Below are positions 42,775 to 51,027 of a DNA stretch of 64,000 nt, piece after piece. Each line of letters begins with the position of its first letter. Position 1 is the first letter of the stretch. The translations under genes and the position numbers were made by a program. The notes beneath the pieces were generated by a model. It ran no database searches and was not told where the DNA came from. It saw only the letters and a program-made list of their open reading frames with translations. This DNA is from Thioclava dalianensis. GTDB lineage: Bacteria > Pseudomonadota > Alphaproteobacteria > Rhodobacterales > Rhodobacteraceae. The DNA lies in the NCBI RefSeq assembly GCF_000715505.1, contig NZ_JHEH01000003.1, positions 186,001 to 250,000 of the forward strand. The letters are read 5' to 3'.

Positions 42775-43758
42775 ATGCCTTATGCTTCTATCGTCGTCCC
42801 GACCTTCAATTCCAGCGCGACGCTGGGTGAGACGCTTGATGCGCTTCGCACGCAGAACTTTCGCGACCTTGAGATCATCGTCGTCAATGACGGCTCCACC
42901 GATGACAGCGTCGAGATCGCGCAACGCCATGCCGCGCGCGATGGCCGGGTCCGTATCGTCGAGCAGCCCAATCGCGGACTGGCAGGGGCGCGCAACAGCG
43001 GGATTGCCGCCGCGCGCGGCGCTGTGATCGGGTTTTGCGATGCCGATGACCGCTGGATGCCCGGCAAGCTTGCAGCGCATGTGGCCCATTTGCGCGCGGC
43101 CCCTCTGGTCGGGCTGAGCTATTCCGGCTCGGTGCTGATCGATCAGGCGGGCAAGCCGTTCGGTCATGCGCAAAAGCCCCGGCTGCGCGATGTCACGACC
43201 GCGCATGTCTTCAAGCGCAACCCGGTCGGTAACGGCTCGGCCCCGGTCTTCCGGCGCGAGGCGCTTGAGGCGATCGCATGGCGTCCCGCTTTCGAGACGC
43301 AGCGCGATTGGGTCTTTGACGAGACCTTCCGCCAATCCGAAGATATCGAATGCTGGCTGCGCTTCGGGCTGAGCACGGATTGGCTGATCGAGGGCGTCCC
43401 CGGTCTGCTCACCGAATACCGCGTCAACGCCACTGGCCTGTCGGCGCGAACCGAGGCGCAGCTTGCCTCGTGGGAGCGGATGGTCAGCAAGCTGCGCCCA
43501 CGCGACCCGGCCTTCTTCGCGCGCCACGAAGGGGCCGCGCGGGCCTATCAACTGCGCTACCTTGCGCGTCGCGCGATCAGCAGCGGCGATGCCGACACGG
43601 CCTGCACCTATATCGACCGCGCGCTTTCAAGCTCCCGCCTGCCGCTGCGCGAAGAACCGCTGCGGACGGGCACGACATGGCTGGCCTCGCGCCTTCTGCG
43701 CCATCTCGGCGATGCCCCGATCCGCGCCGTCCGCAACATGCGTGCCGCGCGCGGCTGA
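42775..43758 (+). CDS. Glycosyltransferase family 2 (EPS), paralogue
   Basis: A 327-residue GT2 enzyme with SIVVPTFNSSATL, NDGSTDDS, FCDADDRWMPGKL and the catalytic QSEDIECWLRFG. Its CDADD-x-WMPGKLA stretch matches that of the preceding gene, so the two are probably old tandem duplicates. The ATG at 42775 follows GAGGAGAT. The C-terminal 80 residues form a helical tail (YLARRAISSGDADTACTY). Confidence 0.87.
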   Translation: MPYASIVVPTFNSSATLGETLDALRTQNFRDLEIIVVNDGSTDDSVEIAQRHAARDGRVRIVEQPNRGLAGARNSGIAAARGAVIGFCDADDRWMPGKLAAHVAHLRAAPLVGLSYSGSVLIDQAGKPFGHAQKPRLRDVTTAHVFKRNPVGNGSAPVFRREALEAIAWRPAFETQRDWVFDETFRQSEDIECWLRFGLSTDWLIEGVPGLLTEYRVNATGLSARTEAQLASWERMVSKLRPRDPAFFARHEGAARAYQLRYLARRAISSGDADTACTYIDRALSSSRLPLREEPLRTGTTWLASRLLRHLGDAPIRAVRNMRAARG

Positions 43759-43801
43759 TCCCCTTTTGCCTCAGTTTATATTTTACCAAGGACACCACGC
43801 C

Positions 43802-44809
43802 ATGACCGATCCCCGCCCCCTCGTTCTCCACCTCGTCGATGATGCCACCCCCGGCGGTGTCACCCGCGTCCTCGACCAGATCCGCAGCTGCACGCTGATG
43901 GCCCGCGATGCCCGCCACGAGGTCCGCCCCGTCTCGCGCAAAGGCGGTCTGCCAAGGGTTCAGGCCGATCTCATCGTCTCGCATCTCGCGATCAGCTGGC
44001 GCAGCCTGCCCGCGTTGATCTCGTTCCGCGCCCGCCATAGCGGCACGCCTTTGGTCCATGTCGAGCACAGCTATACCGAAGGCTTCACCGCGCTCAACGT
44101 GCCCTTCAAGGCGCGCTTCTTCACGCTGCTGCGCACGGCCTATGCGCTGTTTGATCGCGTGGTCGCGGTGAGCGCACCGCAGGCGAACTGGCTGGCACGC
44201 CGGGGGCTTGTGCGCTCGGATGTCTTGCAGGTGATCACGCCGGTGGTCGATCTGAGTGCTTTCCGGGCGCTGAACACACCGCAAGGCCCGGCGCTGCGGA
44301 TCGGGGCCATCGGGCGTCTGCACCGCCAGAAGGGCTTCGATACGCTGATCGACGCGGTGCGCAGCCTGCCCCAGCGAGAGATTTCGCTGCATATCCACGG
44401 CACGGGTGAAGAAGAGGCCGCCCTCAAAGCGCGCGCAGCGGGCGATCCGCGCATCGTCTTTCATGGCCATTCGGAGGATCCGGCGGCAGTGATGTCGCAC
44501 CTCGATATCGTCGCGATGCCGTCGCGTTGGGAAGCGTTTGGCCTTGTGGCCCTTGAGGCGCGCGCCGCAGGCAGGCCCATCGTGGCCTCGGGCGTGGACG
44601 GGCTGAGCCAAAGTGCGGGGCCGCAGGCGCTCATCGTCTCGACCCCCTCCGCCGAGGCTTGGGCTGCGGCGCTGTCAGCCCGCCTCAAGCGCGGCTCCAC
44701 GCCCGGCGCAATGGATCGCTGTGCGACAGCCGAGCGCGAATTTGCCGCCGCTTGGGGGCAACTGCTTGCGGATCTGGCCGCGCCGCAAGAACTGCATATT
44801 GCAGCTTGA
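43802..44809 (+). CDS. Glycosyltransferase family 4 (EPS)
   Basis: A 335-residue GT-B retaining glycosyltransferase. The N-terminal donor-free domain starts VLHLVDDATPGGVTRVL. The C-terminal Glycos_transf_1 domain has IGAIGRLHRQKGFDTLIDA, a HGHSED loop, and the donor-binding EX7E-type motif in PSRWEAFGLVALEARAAG. The start ATG at 43802 follows AAGGACACC. It is the last gene of the flippase operon. Confidence 0.88.
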   Translation: MTDPRPLVLHLVDDATPGGVTRVLDQIRSCTLMARDARHEVRPVSRKGGLPRVQADLIVSHLAISWRSLPALISFRARHSGTPLVHVEHSYTEGFTALNVPFKARFFTLLRTAYALFDRVVAVSAPQANWLARRGLVRSDVLQVITPVVDLSAFRALNTPQGPALRIGAIGRLHRQKGFDTLIDAVRSLPQREISLHIHGTGEEEAALKARAAGDPRIVFHGHSEDPAAVMSHLDIVAMPSRWEAFGLVALEARAAGRPIVASGVDGLSQSAGPQALIVSTPSAEAWAAALSARLKRGSTPGAMDRCATAEREFAAAWGQLLADLAAPQELHIAA

Positions 44810-45010
44810 TCCCCTTGGGGGCGTGCGGCGCTCTCGCGCCCGCCGAGGGCGTCCGCGCGCCCCCGGCGAAACGGAGCGACGACGGCCCGGACAAGACCCG
44901 TTTGAAGCGCTGGAGCGCGCATGCGTCTTCGCCCGGATCATGGTCAGCCTGGAAACCCGAAACGCCGATCATAAGACGATTACATTCGCCGATAGCCAGA
45001 AGCCCCGCCG

Positions 45011-45306
45011 TCATCGCACCGCCCCAATCTTCCACGGAACCAACTCGTTATCGCCATAGCCGAACTCTTGGGAAGTCATGCGCTGCCCTGAGGCGACATC
45101 CAGCAGCAGATCATAGATCTGGCGGCCCATCTCACTCAGCGACGTGCCCTGCTCGACCACGCCGCCGCAATCGATATCTTCGGGCACCGCGCGAGAGCGG
45201 GTCCAGCGCGGTCAGCCCGTTACGGGTTCCGCCCGCCTCCATATCCGTCAACACAACCGCGACTGTATCGGCGGGGATCAAGTACCATCAGGTTGCGGGT
45301 GGACAT
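45011..45306 (-). pseudogene. Remnant of altronate/galactarate dehydratase (uxaA-like)
   Basis: On the minus strand, an ATG at 45306 after AAGGAGAG opens MSTRNLMVL. After a one-base shift it reads LIPADTVAVVLTDMEAGG, the start of a UxaA SAF domain. A second shift and a large internal deletion lead to the family C-terminus (EDIDCGGVVEQGTSL, IYDLLLDVASGQRMTSQEFG, YGDNELVPWKIGAV) and stop TGA at 45011-45013. About 90 codons remain of roughly 490. It is a dead gene, but a clear trace of a former altronate (galacturonate) branch. Flanking 44810-45010 and 45307-45463 hold no recognisable gene. Confidence 0.8.
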
Positions 45307-45358
45307 TGGCCCACTCTCCTTTTGCGACATTCGCGTCGAGTTCCGGGGCGCTGTGATC

Positions 45359-45376
45359 GGGCGCGCAGGCGCGCCC
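45359..45376 (-). terminator. hairpin downstream of the AsmA gene
   Basis: GGGCGCGC and GCGCGCCC form a compact GC stem about 90 bp beyond the AsmA stop. There is no T-run. It could end the AsmA transcript. Confidence 0.35.
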
Positions 45377-45463
45377 CCTCGCGACGGATTGCCCGTCTCG
45401 GTCAGCCGGGCCTTGGCTTCGCGAACCTCCACCAGACCCGGCCCAATGATCGGACCCAACCCC

Positions 45464-47422
45464 CTATTTGAACAGCTTCAACAGGCCCTTCGCGGCCTCC
45501 TCCTTGAGCTTTTGCTTGGCGGCATCCTCGGTGCTCTGGCCATCCTGCGGCGAGATCCCGAGCTTCTTGGCAATCTCGGCATCGGCCTTCTGCTTGAGCG
45601 TCTTCTTGGCCGCATCGACCTTGTCGCCCGAGATCGCCTTCACATCGACGCCGTATTTCAGCTTGGCCCAAGGCCCCTTGATCGTGAGCGGCACCGTCAC
45701 ACCGCCCGTCCCACTGGAATTGCCCAACGCGGTTGGCGTGACCGTGTAATCGAGCGATTGCGCGCCGATATCGACCCGACCCTTGCCCGCCGCGCTCAAA
45801 AGCGGGGCGTTGAAGGTGAGATCATCATTCGAGAGCACCCCATTGGCGATGTTGAAACTGGCGGTGATCTTGTCGAAGATCGTCTTGGCCCCCTTGCCTA
45901 CGTAATTCAGGTCGAGCGTGCGCAGCATACCCACCAGATCGAGCCCTTCCAGTGCGCCCTTGCCGAAGGCCAAATTGCCCGAACCGGAAAGCGAACGCAT
46001 CAGCGCGGCCTCGCTATTGCCGGACGCCAAGAGGTTCACCTTTAGATCCGCCTTCGCATCGAGGCGCTTGAAATCAGCCAGATCGCTCAGAAGCGGCTGC
46101 ATCGAGATCCCCTTCGCCGCGAGATCCGCAGAGGCCGAAAAGCCGCTGCGCGCATTGGCCACCACTTGGCCCGTCACATCGCCGCCATAGGCTGAGACCT
46201 GACGCAGATCCACCACCGCGCGGCCATTGTCGAGGCTGACCTGCGCCTTGGTCGGGCCGAGTTTGGTCGCGCCGAGATCGATGGAGTTTGCAGTCAGGGC
46301 GATTTTGCCATCCAGCGCGCGCAGCCCCGACGCGTCGATGGGGGCTGTCGACCAGCCGCTGGGCCCCGAGCCGGACGCCCCGCCCGAGCCGCGCGGCTCC
46401 GAGCGGCCCAGCGCCGAGAGATCCAGCGCGCCCGCATCGATCTGGGCGTCAATCCGTGGCCTGCCCGTGGCGAAGGACAAATCCCCCGCGATCCGCATCG
46501 CATTGTCGTCCAGCGTGAGTTGGCCGCCGCGCATCTGCAAGGTGCCATTCGCGCCCAGCGTCACATCGCCTTTCGCGGCAATCGTGTCGCGCCCCAGCCC
46601 TTTGGGCAGATCCGGCGCGGGTTGCCCGAACATCGCGGCCAGCGCGGCGGGTTCTTTGAGATCGGCAGAAAGCGCGCCTTTTGCTGCCAGAGGCGACGTC
46701 CCGAAGCTGCCTTTGAAGTCGATGGAGGAGGTATCAAGGGTCAGCGCCAGATCGGTCGGCACCGCATCGCCCGCAAGGAAACTTGCGAAGGCGCCAAGCG
46801 TGCCCTTTGCCTTCACCGCCTTGCCATTCAGCTTCCCCGTCAGGCTCACATTTGCGGGCCCGGTAAAGTCGGGCAGCGCGAGGCTCGCGTCAATACCGGT
46901 CAGCGCAAGGTGCTGGCCGCTGGCGCGGTCGATCCATGTCACCGAGCCGTCGCGGATCTCTCCTTTGTCGAGACTGAACGCACTCACCCCGCCGCCCGCG
47001 CTTGGCTGCGCTTGTTTGGTACTGCTGGTCGAGGCTTTCGGTGTGAACTGCCAGTTGCCAGTTCCGTCCTTACGCCGCTCCAGCAGGATATTCGGCGACA
47101 GGATGGTCACTTTCGAGACGCGGATCGCACCGCCGATCAGCGCGCCCGGATCGATCCCGATCTGCAGCCCTTTGGCCGAGAGCATCGGCCCGTCCTTGGA
47201 CCAATCCGCATTCGCGATCTCGACCGGCCCGGTGCGCACGCCAAGCTGCGGCCAGAAACTCGCATGGACGGACCCCGTGATCGTGAGCTTGCGCCCGGTT
47301 GCGGCCTCAAACCGCGCCTCTGCGATCTGGGCGATCTTGGTCGTGGGCAGCATCACGAGCGCGCCTCCAAGACAGAGGGCGATCAGGACGATGAGCGCGA
47401 GAGCGCGAAAGAGCCAGCGCAT
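45464..47422 (-). CDS. AsmA-family protein
   Basis: A 652-residue inner-membrane-anchored AsmA/TAM-related protein. One N-terminal helix (FRALALIVLIALCLGGALVM, residues 5-24) is followed by the AsmA opening ATGRKLTITGSVHASFWP with LGVRTGPVEIANADW, and a long periplasmic beta-rich region. The C-terminal AsmA_2-like part contains ISMQPLLSDLADFKRLDAK and FGKGALEGLDLVGMLR. Such proteins are bridge-like lipid-transport or outer-membrane biogenesis factors. The C-terminal 50 residues are lysine-rich and alpha-helical. It is divergent from the aldehyde dehydrogenase gene across 201 bp in which no operator stands out. Confidence 0.87.
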   Translation of the reverse strand: MRWLFRALALIVLIALCLGGALVMLPTTKIAQIAEARFEAATGRKLTITGSVHASFWPQLGVRTGPVEIANADWSKDGPMLSAKGLQIGIDPGALIGGAIRVSKVTILSPNILLERRKDGTGNWQFTPKASTSSTKQAQPSAGGGVSAFSLDKGEIRDGSVTWIDRASGQHLALTGIDASLALPDFTGPANVSLTGKLNGKAVKAKGTLGAFASFLAGDAVPTDLALTLDTSSIDFKGSFGTSPLAAKGALSADLKEPAALAAMFGQPAPDLPKGLGRDTIAAKGDVTLGANGTLQMRGGQLTLDDNAMRIAGDLSFATGRPRIDAQIDAGALDLSALGRSEPRGSGGASGSGPSGWSTAPIDASGLRALDGKIALTANSIDLGATKLGPTKAQVSLDNGRAVVDLRQVSAYGGDVTGQVVANARSGFSASADLAAKGISMQPLLSDLADFKRLDAKADLKVNLLASGNSEAALMRSLSGSGNLAFGKGALEGLDLVGMLRTLDLNYVGKGAKTIFDKITASFNIANGVLSNDDLTFNAPLLSAAGKGRVDIGAQSLDYTVTPTALGNSSGTGGVTVPLTIKGPWAKLKYGVDVKAISGDKVDAAKKTLKQKADAEIAKKLGISPQDGQSTEDAAKQKLKEEAAKGLLKLFK

Positions 47423-47623
47423 GGGGCCTCCGTGGCGAGTGATGTCGCGCTTACGCTACGCATCGGGCGCATGGAGTTTCAACCCGGAACCGCAGCACGT
47501 GGCTCAAAGCTCCGTGGTTCCGGGTCCGCGCGGCACGCCCAACCCTTCGGTCACCTGACGTGGCGGAGAGCGGAACTTATCACGTCGGCCCTTGGTTACC
47601 CTGTCGAACTCTAAGGAGGCATC

Positions 47624-49000
47624 ATGTCTACGATTACGACACGCAATCCCGCGACCGGCGAGACCATCGAGACCTACCCGATGATGTCGGTGCAGGACGC
47701 GACCGCGAAACTGGAAGCCGCCCATGCCGCGTTTCTGGAATGGCGCACCCTGTCGCATGCCGATCGCGCGCCCTACCTGAGCAAGATCGCCCAAAAGCTG
47801 CGCGACTCGGCAGAGGAGTTGGCGGCACTGATGACGCGAGAGACCGGCAAGCTGTTGGCGGATGGCAAGCGCGAGGTCGAGATCTGCGCCGCGATTTTCG
47901 ATTACACCGCCAAGCATGGGCCGGACGCGCTGGCCGATGAAGAGCGCACGCATGGCCCCAAGGGCTCGCGTGGCGTGGTCAGCTATCAGCCGCTTGGTGT
48001 GATCTACTCGATCCAGCCGTGGAACTTTCCGCTCTACCAACCCGTCCGGGTGCTTGCCGCAAATCTGATGACCGGCAATGCCTGCGTGCTCAAACATGCG
48101 AGCATCTGCACGGGCACGGGGCTGCGGCTGCGCGAGCTGTGCATCGCGGCAGGCCTGCCCGAAGATCTGTTCCAAGTCATCCTGATCGACCACGACACCA
48201 GCGACACGCTGATCGCCCATCCCCTCGTACGCGGCGTGACGCTGACGGGGAGCGATACGGCTGGCCGCCATGTCGGTGCCGTCGCAGCCAAGGCGCTGAA
48301 AAAGACCGTGCTGGAGCTGGGCTCGAACGATGCCTATCTCGTGCTTGAAGACGCCGATATCGAAACGGCGGTGAAGTTCTCGCTCATGGGGCGGCTTTAT
48401 AACAACGGCCAGACCTGCGTGGCGGCGAAACGCTTCGTCGTGCCGGACAAAGTCTATGATGCATTCGTGACGGCCTATGTCGCGCAGATGAAGGCGATTA
48501 AGATGGGCGATCCCACCGATGAAGACAGCCAGCTTGGTCCGCTCTCCAGCCAAGACCAGTTGGACGCGGTCAGCGATCAGGTCAAAGACAGCCTCGCCAA
48601 AGGTGCCCGCGCGCTTTGCGGAGGCGCGGTCCCGGAGGGCCCCGGCGCCTATTACCCCGCCACCGTCTTGGTCGACGTAACCCCCGGCATGCCCGCCTAT
48701 GACGACGAGATCTTCGGCCCCGTCGCCGCCATCATCCGCGCCAAGGATGACGAGGATGCGATGCGCATCGCCAATGACAGCCGCTATGGCTTGGGTGGAG
48801 GCATTTTCTGCAAGGATGAAGAGCGCGCCCTGAGGCTTGCGCGCGATCATTTCGATACGGGTATGATCCGGATCAACTCCTTCGGGGCCGCCGATCCAAA
48901 CATGCCCTTCGGCGGGGTTAAGGATTCAGGCTACGGTCGCGAACATGGCGGCTTTGGCCTGAAGGAATTCGTCAATGTGAAAGCGATCTTTTTGCCATGA
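47624..49000 (+). CDS. Succinate-semialdehyde-dehydrogenase-like aldehyde dehydrogenase
   Basis: A 458-residue NAD(P)-dependent aldehyde dehydrogenase of the short GabD/Sad group. The opening TRNPATGETIETYP, catalytic Glu231 (LELGSN) and Cys265 (NNGQTCVAAKRF), and the VIYSIQPWNFPLYQ segment fit succinate semialdehyde dehydrogenases. TAAGGAGG precedes the start. It is coupled by ATGA to a glutathione S-transferase gene, an unusual pairing that hints at reactive-aldehyde clearance as an alternative role. Confidence 0.87.
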   Translation: MSTITTRNPATGETIETYPMMSVQDATAKLEAAHAAFLEWRTLSHADRAPYLSKIAQKLRDSAEELAALMTRETGKLLADGKREVEICAAIFDYTAKHGPDALADEERTHGPKGSRGVVSYQPLGVIYSIQPWNFPLYQPVRVLAANLMTGNACVLKHASICTGTGLRLRELCIAAGLPEDLFQVILIDHDTSDTLIAHPLVRGVTLTGSDTAGRHVGAVAAKALKKTVLELGSNDAYLVLEDADIETAVKFSLMGRLYNNGQTCVAAKRFVVPDKVYDAFVTAYVAQMKAIKMGDPTDEDSQLGPLSSQDQLDAVSDQVKDSLAKGARALCGGAVPEGPGAYYPATVLVDVTPGMPAYDDEIFGPVAAIIRAKDDEDAMRIANDSRYGLGGGIFCKDEERALRLARDHFDTGMIRINSFGAADPNMPFGGVKDSGYGREHGGFGLKEFVNVKAIFLP

Positions 49001-49611
49001 TTACTCTACACGCTCTGGAATATTCCCGCGCCACCCGCGTCCTTTGGCTACTGGCCGATCTGGGACAGACCTGCAACCGTATCGATTATCCGCGCAGCGA
49101 GAGCTTTCGCGCGCCCGAGGCCCTGTCCAAGGTGCATCCTTTGGGCAAATCCCCGGTGATCGAGGATGATGGGCTGATGATCGCGGAATCCGCGACGATT
49201 CTGCGCTATCTCGCGGCGAGATACGGCGATGATAGCCACACGCCGCCCCGAGATACGCGCGAATTCTGGGACCATGAGGTGCTGTTCGACTATGTCGAGG
49301 CCTCCTTCGCCGAGGTCGCCTTGCAGGCCATCCTGCCCGCATTCTCTGGCAAACCGGCGCCCGACGCGGCGAAGGCCGCGCTCGACAAGCATCTCGACTA
49401 TATCGCGCAGGCCATCGGTGACGGGCCGCTTCTGTTTGGCGACACAGCGATGCTGGCGGATATTCAGCTCTCCTACATCATCGCCTTGCTGGCCCGCTTG
49501 GACCTGTTGGCGGATCATCCCAAGATCGCCGCCTACTGGGAAGCCTTGCAAAAGCAGCCCGGCTATATCGCAGCCCTGCGCGCTGCCGGGCCGATGGCGC
49601 CGCCCGCCTGA
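48997..49611 (+). CDS. Glutathione S-transferase-like protein
   Basis: A 204-residue GST-fold protein. The N-terminal thioredoxin-like domain (ITLHALEYSRATRVLWLL, HPLGKSPVIEDDGLMIAES with the cis-Pro and the glutathione-binding Glu-Ser) is followed by an all-helical C-terminal domain. The catalytic N-terminal Ser is present (YSRA). It overlaps the aldehyde dehydrogenase stop and is 20 bp upstream of an NAD(P)-binding protein. The three look like a small detoxification operon. Confidence 0.87.
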   Translation: MITLHALEYSRATRVLWLLADLGQTCNRIDYPRSESFRAPEALSKVHPLGKSPVIEDDGLMIAESATILRYLAARYGDDSHTPPRDTREFWDHEVLFDYVEASFAEVALQAILPAFSGKPAPDAAKAALDKHLDYIAQAIGDGPLLFGDTAMLADIQLSYIIALLARLDLLADHPKIAAYWEALQKQPGYIAALRAAGPMAPPA

Positions 49612-49631
49612 ACCTCCCGAAAGGACGCACA

Positions 49632-50234
49632 ATGACCAAGACCATTCTCATCGCCGGTGCGACCGGCAAAACCGGCGTGCTCCTGACCCGGATCCTGCTG
49701 GATCAGGGCCACAAGGTCAGCGCCTTGGTGCGCGAAAGCTCTGACACAAGCGCTCTGCCCGAGGGCACCGATCTGCGGCACGGAGATCTGGCCGACCTGC
49801 AACCGGGCATCTGTGACGGCGTCGATGTCGTGATCTTCGCCGCAGGCTCGGGAAGCTCGACCGGGCCGGAGATGACCGAGAAGGTCGACCGCGCGGGCGC
49901 AATGCGGCTGGTCGATCTGGCGAAAGAGGCAGGCGTCGCCCGCTTCGTCATGCTCAGCTCCATCGGGGCGGATCAATCCGAGCCGACGGGGAAGCTCGCG
50001 CATTACCTCAAGGCCAAGCACGCCGCCGATGAACATCTCAAGGCCTCAGGGCTGACCTATGCGATCCTGCGTCCGGTCTCATTGACCAACGACGCGCGCA
50101 GTGCCGAGATCGTGCTTGGCGAACAGGTCGACCGGACCGCCAAGGCCAGCCGCGCCGATGTGGCAGCCGTGCTGGCCGAGGCCGCCACAACCGGCAAGCA
50201 TGATGGCAAAGCGCTGGACATGCAGTCGGCCTGA
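49632..50234 (+). CDS. NAD(P)-binding atypical SDR (NmrA/YwnB-like)
   Basis: A 200-residue protein with the dinucleotide motif AGATGKTG (residues 8-15), the FAAGSG turn and the RFVMLSSIGADQ segment typical of small atypical SDR/NmrA-like proteins. The catalytic Tyr-x3-Lys of classical SDRs is present only as YLKAK. Such proteins act as NAD(P)H-dependent reductases or redox sensors. Following bases 50235-50456 contain no gene. Confidence 0.85.
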   Translation: MTKTILIAGATGKTGVLLTRILLDQGHKVSALVRESSDTSALPEGTDLRHGDLADLQPGICDGVDVVIFAAGSGSSTGPEMTEKVDRAGAMRLVDLAKEAGVARFVMLSSIGADQSEPTGKLAHYLKAKHAADEHLKASGLTYAILRPVSLTNDARSAEIVLGEQVDRTAKASRADVAAVLAEAATTGKHDGKALDMQSA

Positions 50235-50456
50235 TATGTGAAAATGTGGGGGCGGTCTCTTTTGGCGCGGCCCCTCTGACACGGTTCAGGCGGCAGAGAC
50301 GCGAGAGCGCCAGAAGGCCGCAAAACACTGTCTCGGTTTATGGCCGCTTGAGGCCACGGTCAGGCACTCTGCGCCTAGCGCTCCACCGCGTCCGCATTGA
50401 TGCGCACATCTCCAAACGGCGCGCAACCGCCCCGATCCGCCAAGGACTGGCCCCCG

Positions 50457-50711
50457 TCAGGATCGGTTCTCGGCCTTTACCTCGCCCGTCTCGGTGTCGT
50501 TGTAATCGTTGGGATCAAAATCTTCAGGGTCAAAGCTCTCCTCCGCATCGGCGATACTGGTCACATATGACGTGCCTGTTTCTTCATCGAAGATCAGGCC
50601 GTAATTCGAACTCCCCTCCGATCTGAAACGCAGATACTCGTGAATGCCCGCATAGAGGGCCACGAACAGGAAAGGCAGTAGGATCAGAGCAGCAAGCAAC
50701 TGAGCGTTAAT
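50457..50711 (-). CDS. Small membrane protein, apparent ATT start
   Basis: An 84-residue protein of unknown function. One membrane helix (LLAALILLPFLFVALYAGI) is followed by a basic-aromatic stretch and a strongly acidic C-terminal tail (AEESFDPEDFDPNDYNDTE). A perfect AAGGAGGT (50717-50724) lies five bases before an in-frame ATT. No ATG, GTG or TTG is suitably spaced from it. Upstream in-frame ATGs (50792-50798) would add about 29 polar residues without a ribosome-binding site. I therefore propose ATT as start codon. Alternatives are TTG at 50696-50698 or the long form. No family recognised. Confidence 0.5.
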   Translation of the reverse strand: MNAQLLAALILLPFLFVALYAGIHEYLRFRSEGSSNYGLIFDEETGTSYVTSIADAEESFDPEDFDPNDYNDTETGEVKAENRS

Positions 50712-50806
50712 AGCAGACCTCCTTAAGGATGTATGGCAAAGACGGGCTTGGGTGTCGCGGTCCGTCTGGCCGATGTTGGTGCAAGGAACCATCATCATGG
50801 TGCTAG

Positions 50807-50832
50807 TCCCACCGATTGGTCAATCGGTGGGA
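50807..50832. promoter_or_regulatory. perfect 12-bp-arm dyad
   Basis: Arms TCCCACCGATTG (50807-50818) and CAATCGGTGGGA (50821-50832) are exact complements around GT. It lies about 100 bp upstream of the small membrane protein and 196 bp downstream of the ThDP enzyme gene. Near-zero loop and nested ATTGGTCAAT suggest an operator (TetR- or LysR-like) rather than a terminator, although a role as the end signal of the ThDP gene is possible. The flanking 50833-51027 has no recognised gene. Confidence 0.6.
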
Positions 50833-51027
50833 TCTTACTCTCCTGACTATATTGGGCCGGAGGCGGTCGAGATCAAGTTTGGCAAGGCGCTGGCCCGCAG
50901 TGCGGCATGCCCAGCCCGCTCCCTTTCCGGCCCTGCTTCTTTGTGCAGCGTGAGGACAAGACGACAAACCGCAGGCAAGGGCCGCGCATGCGCCCCGGCC
51001 AAACGCGTCGTCTTGCTCCCGCTCAAG

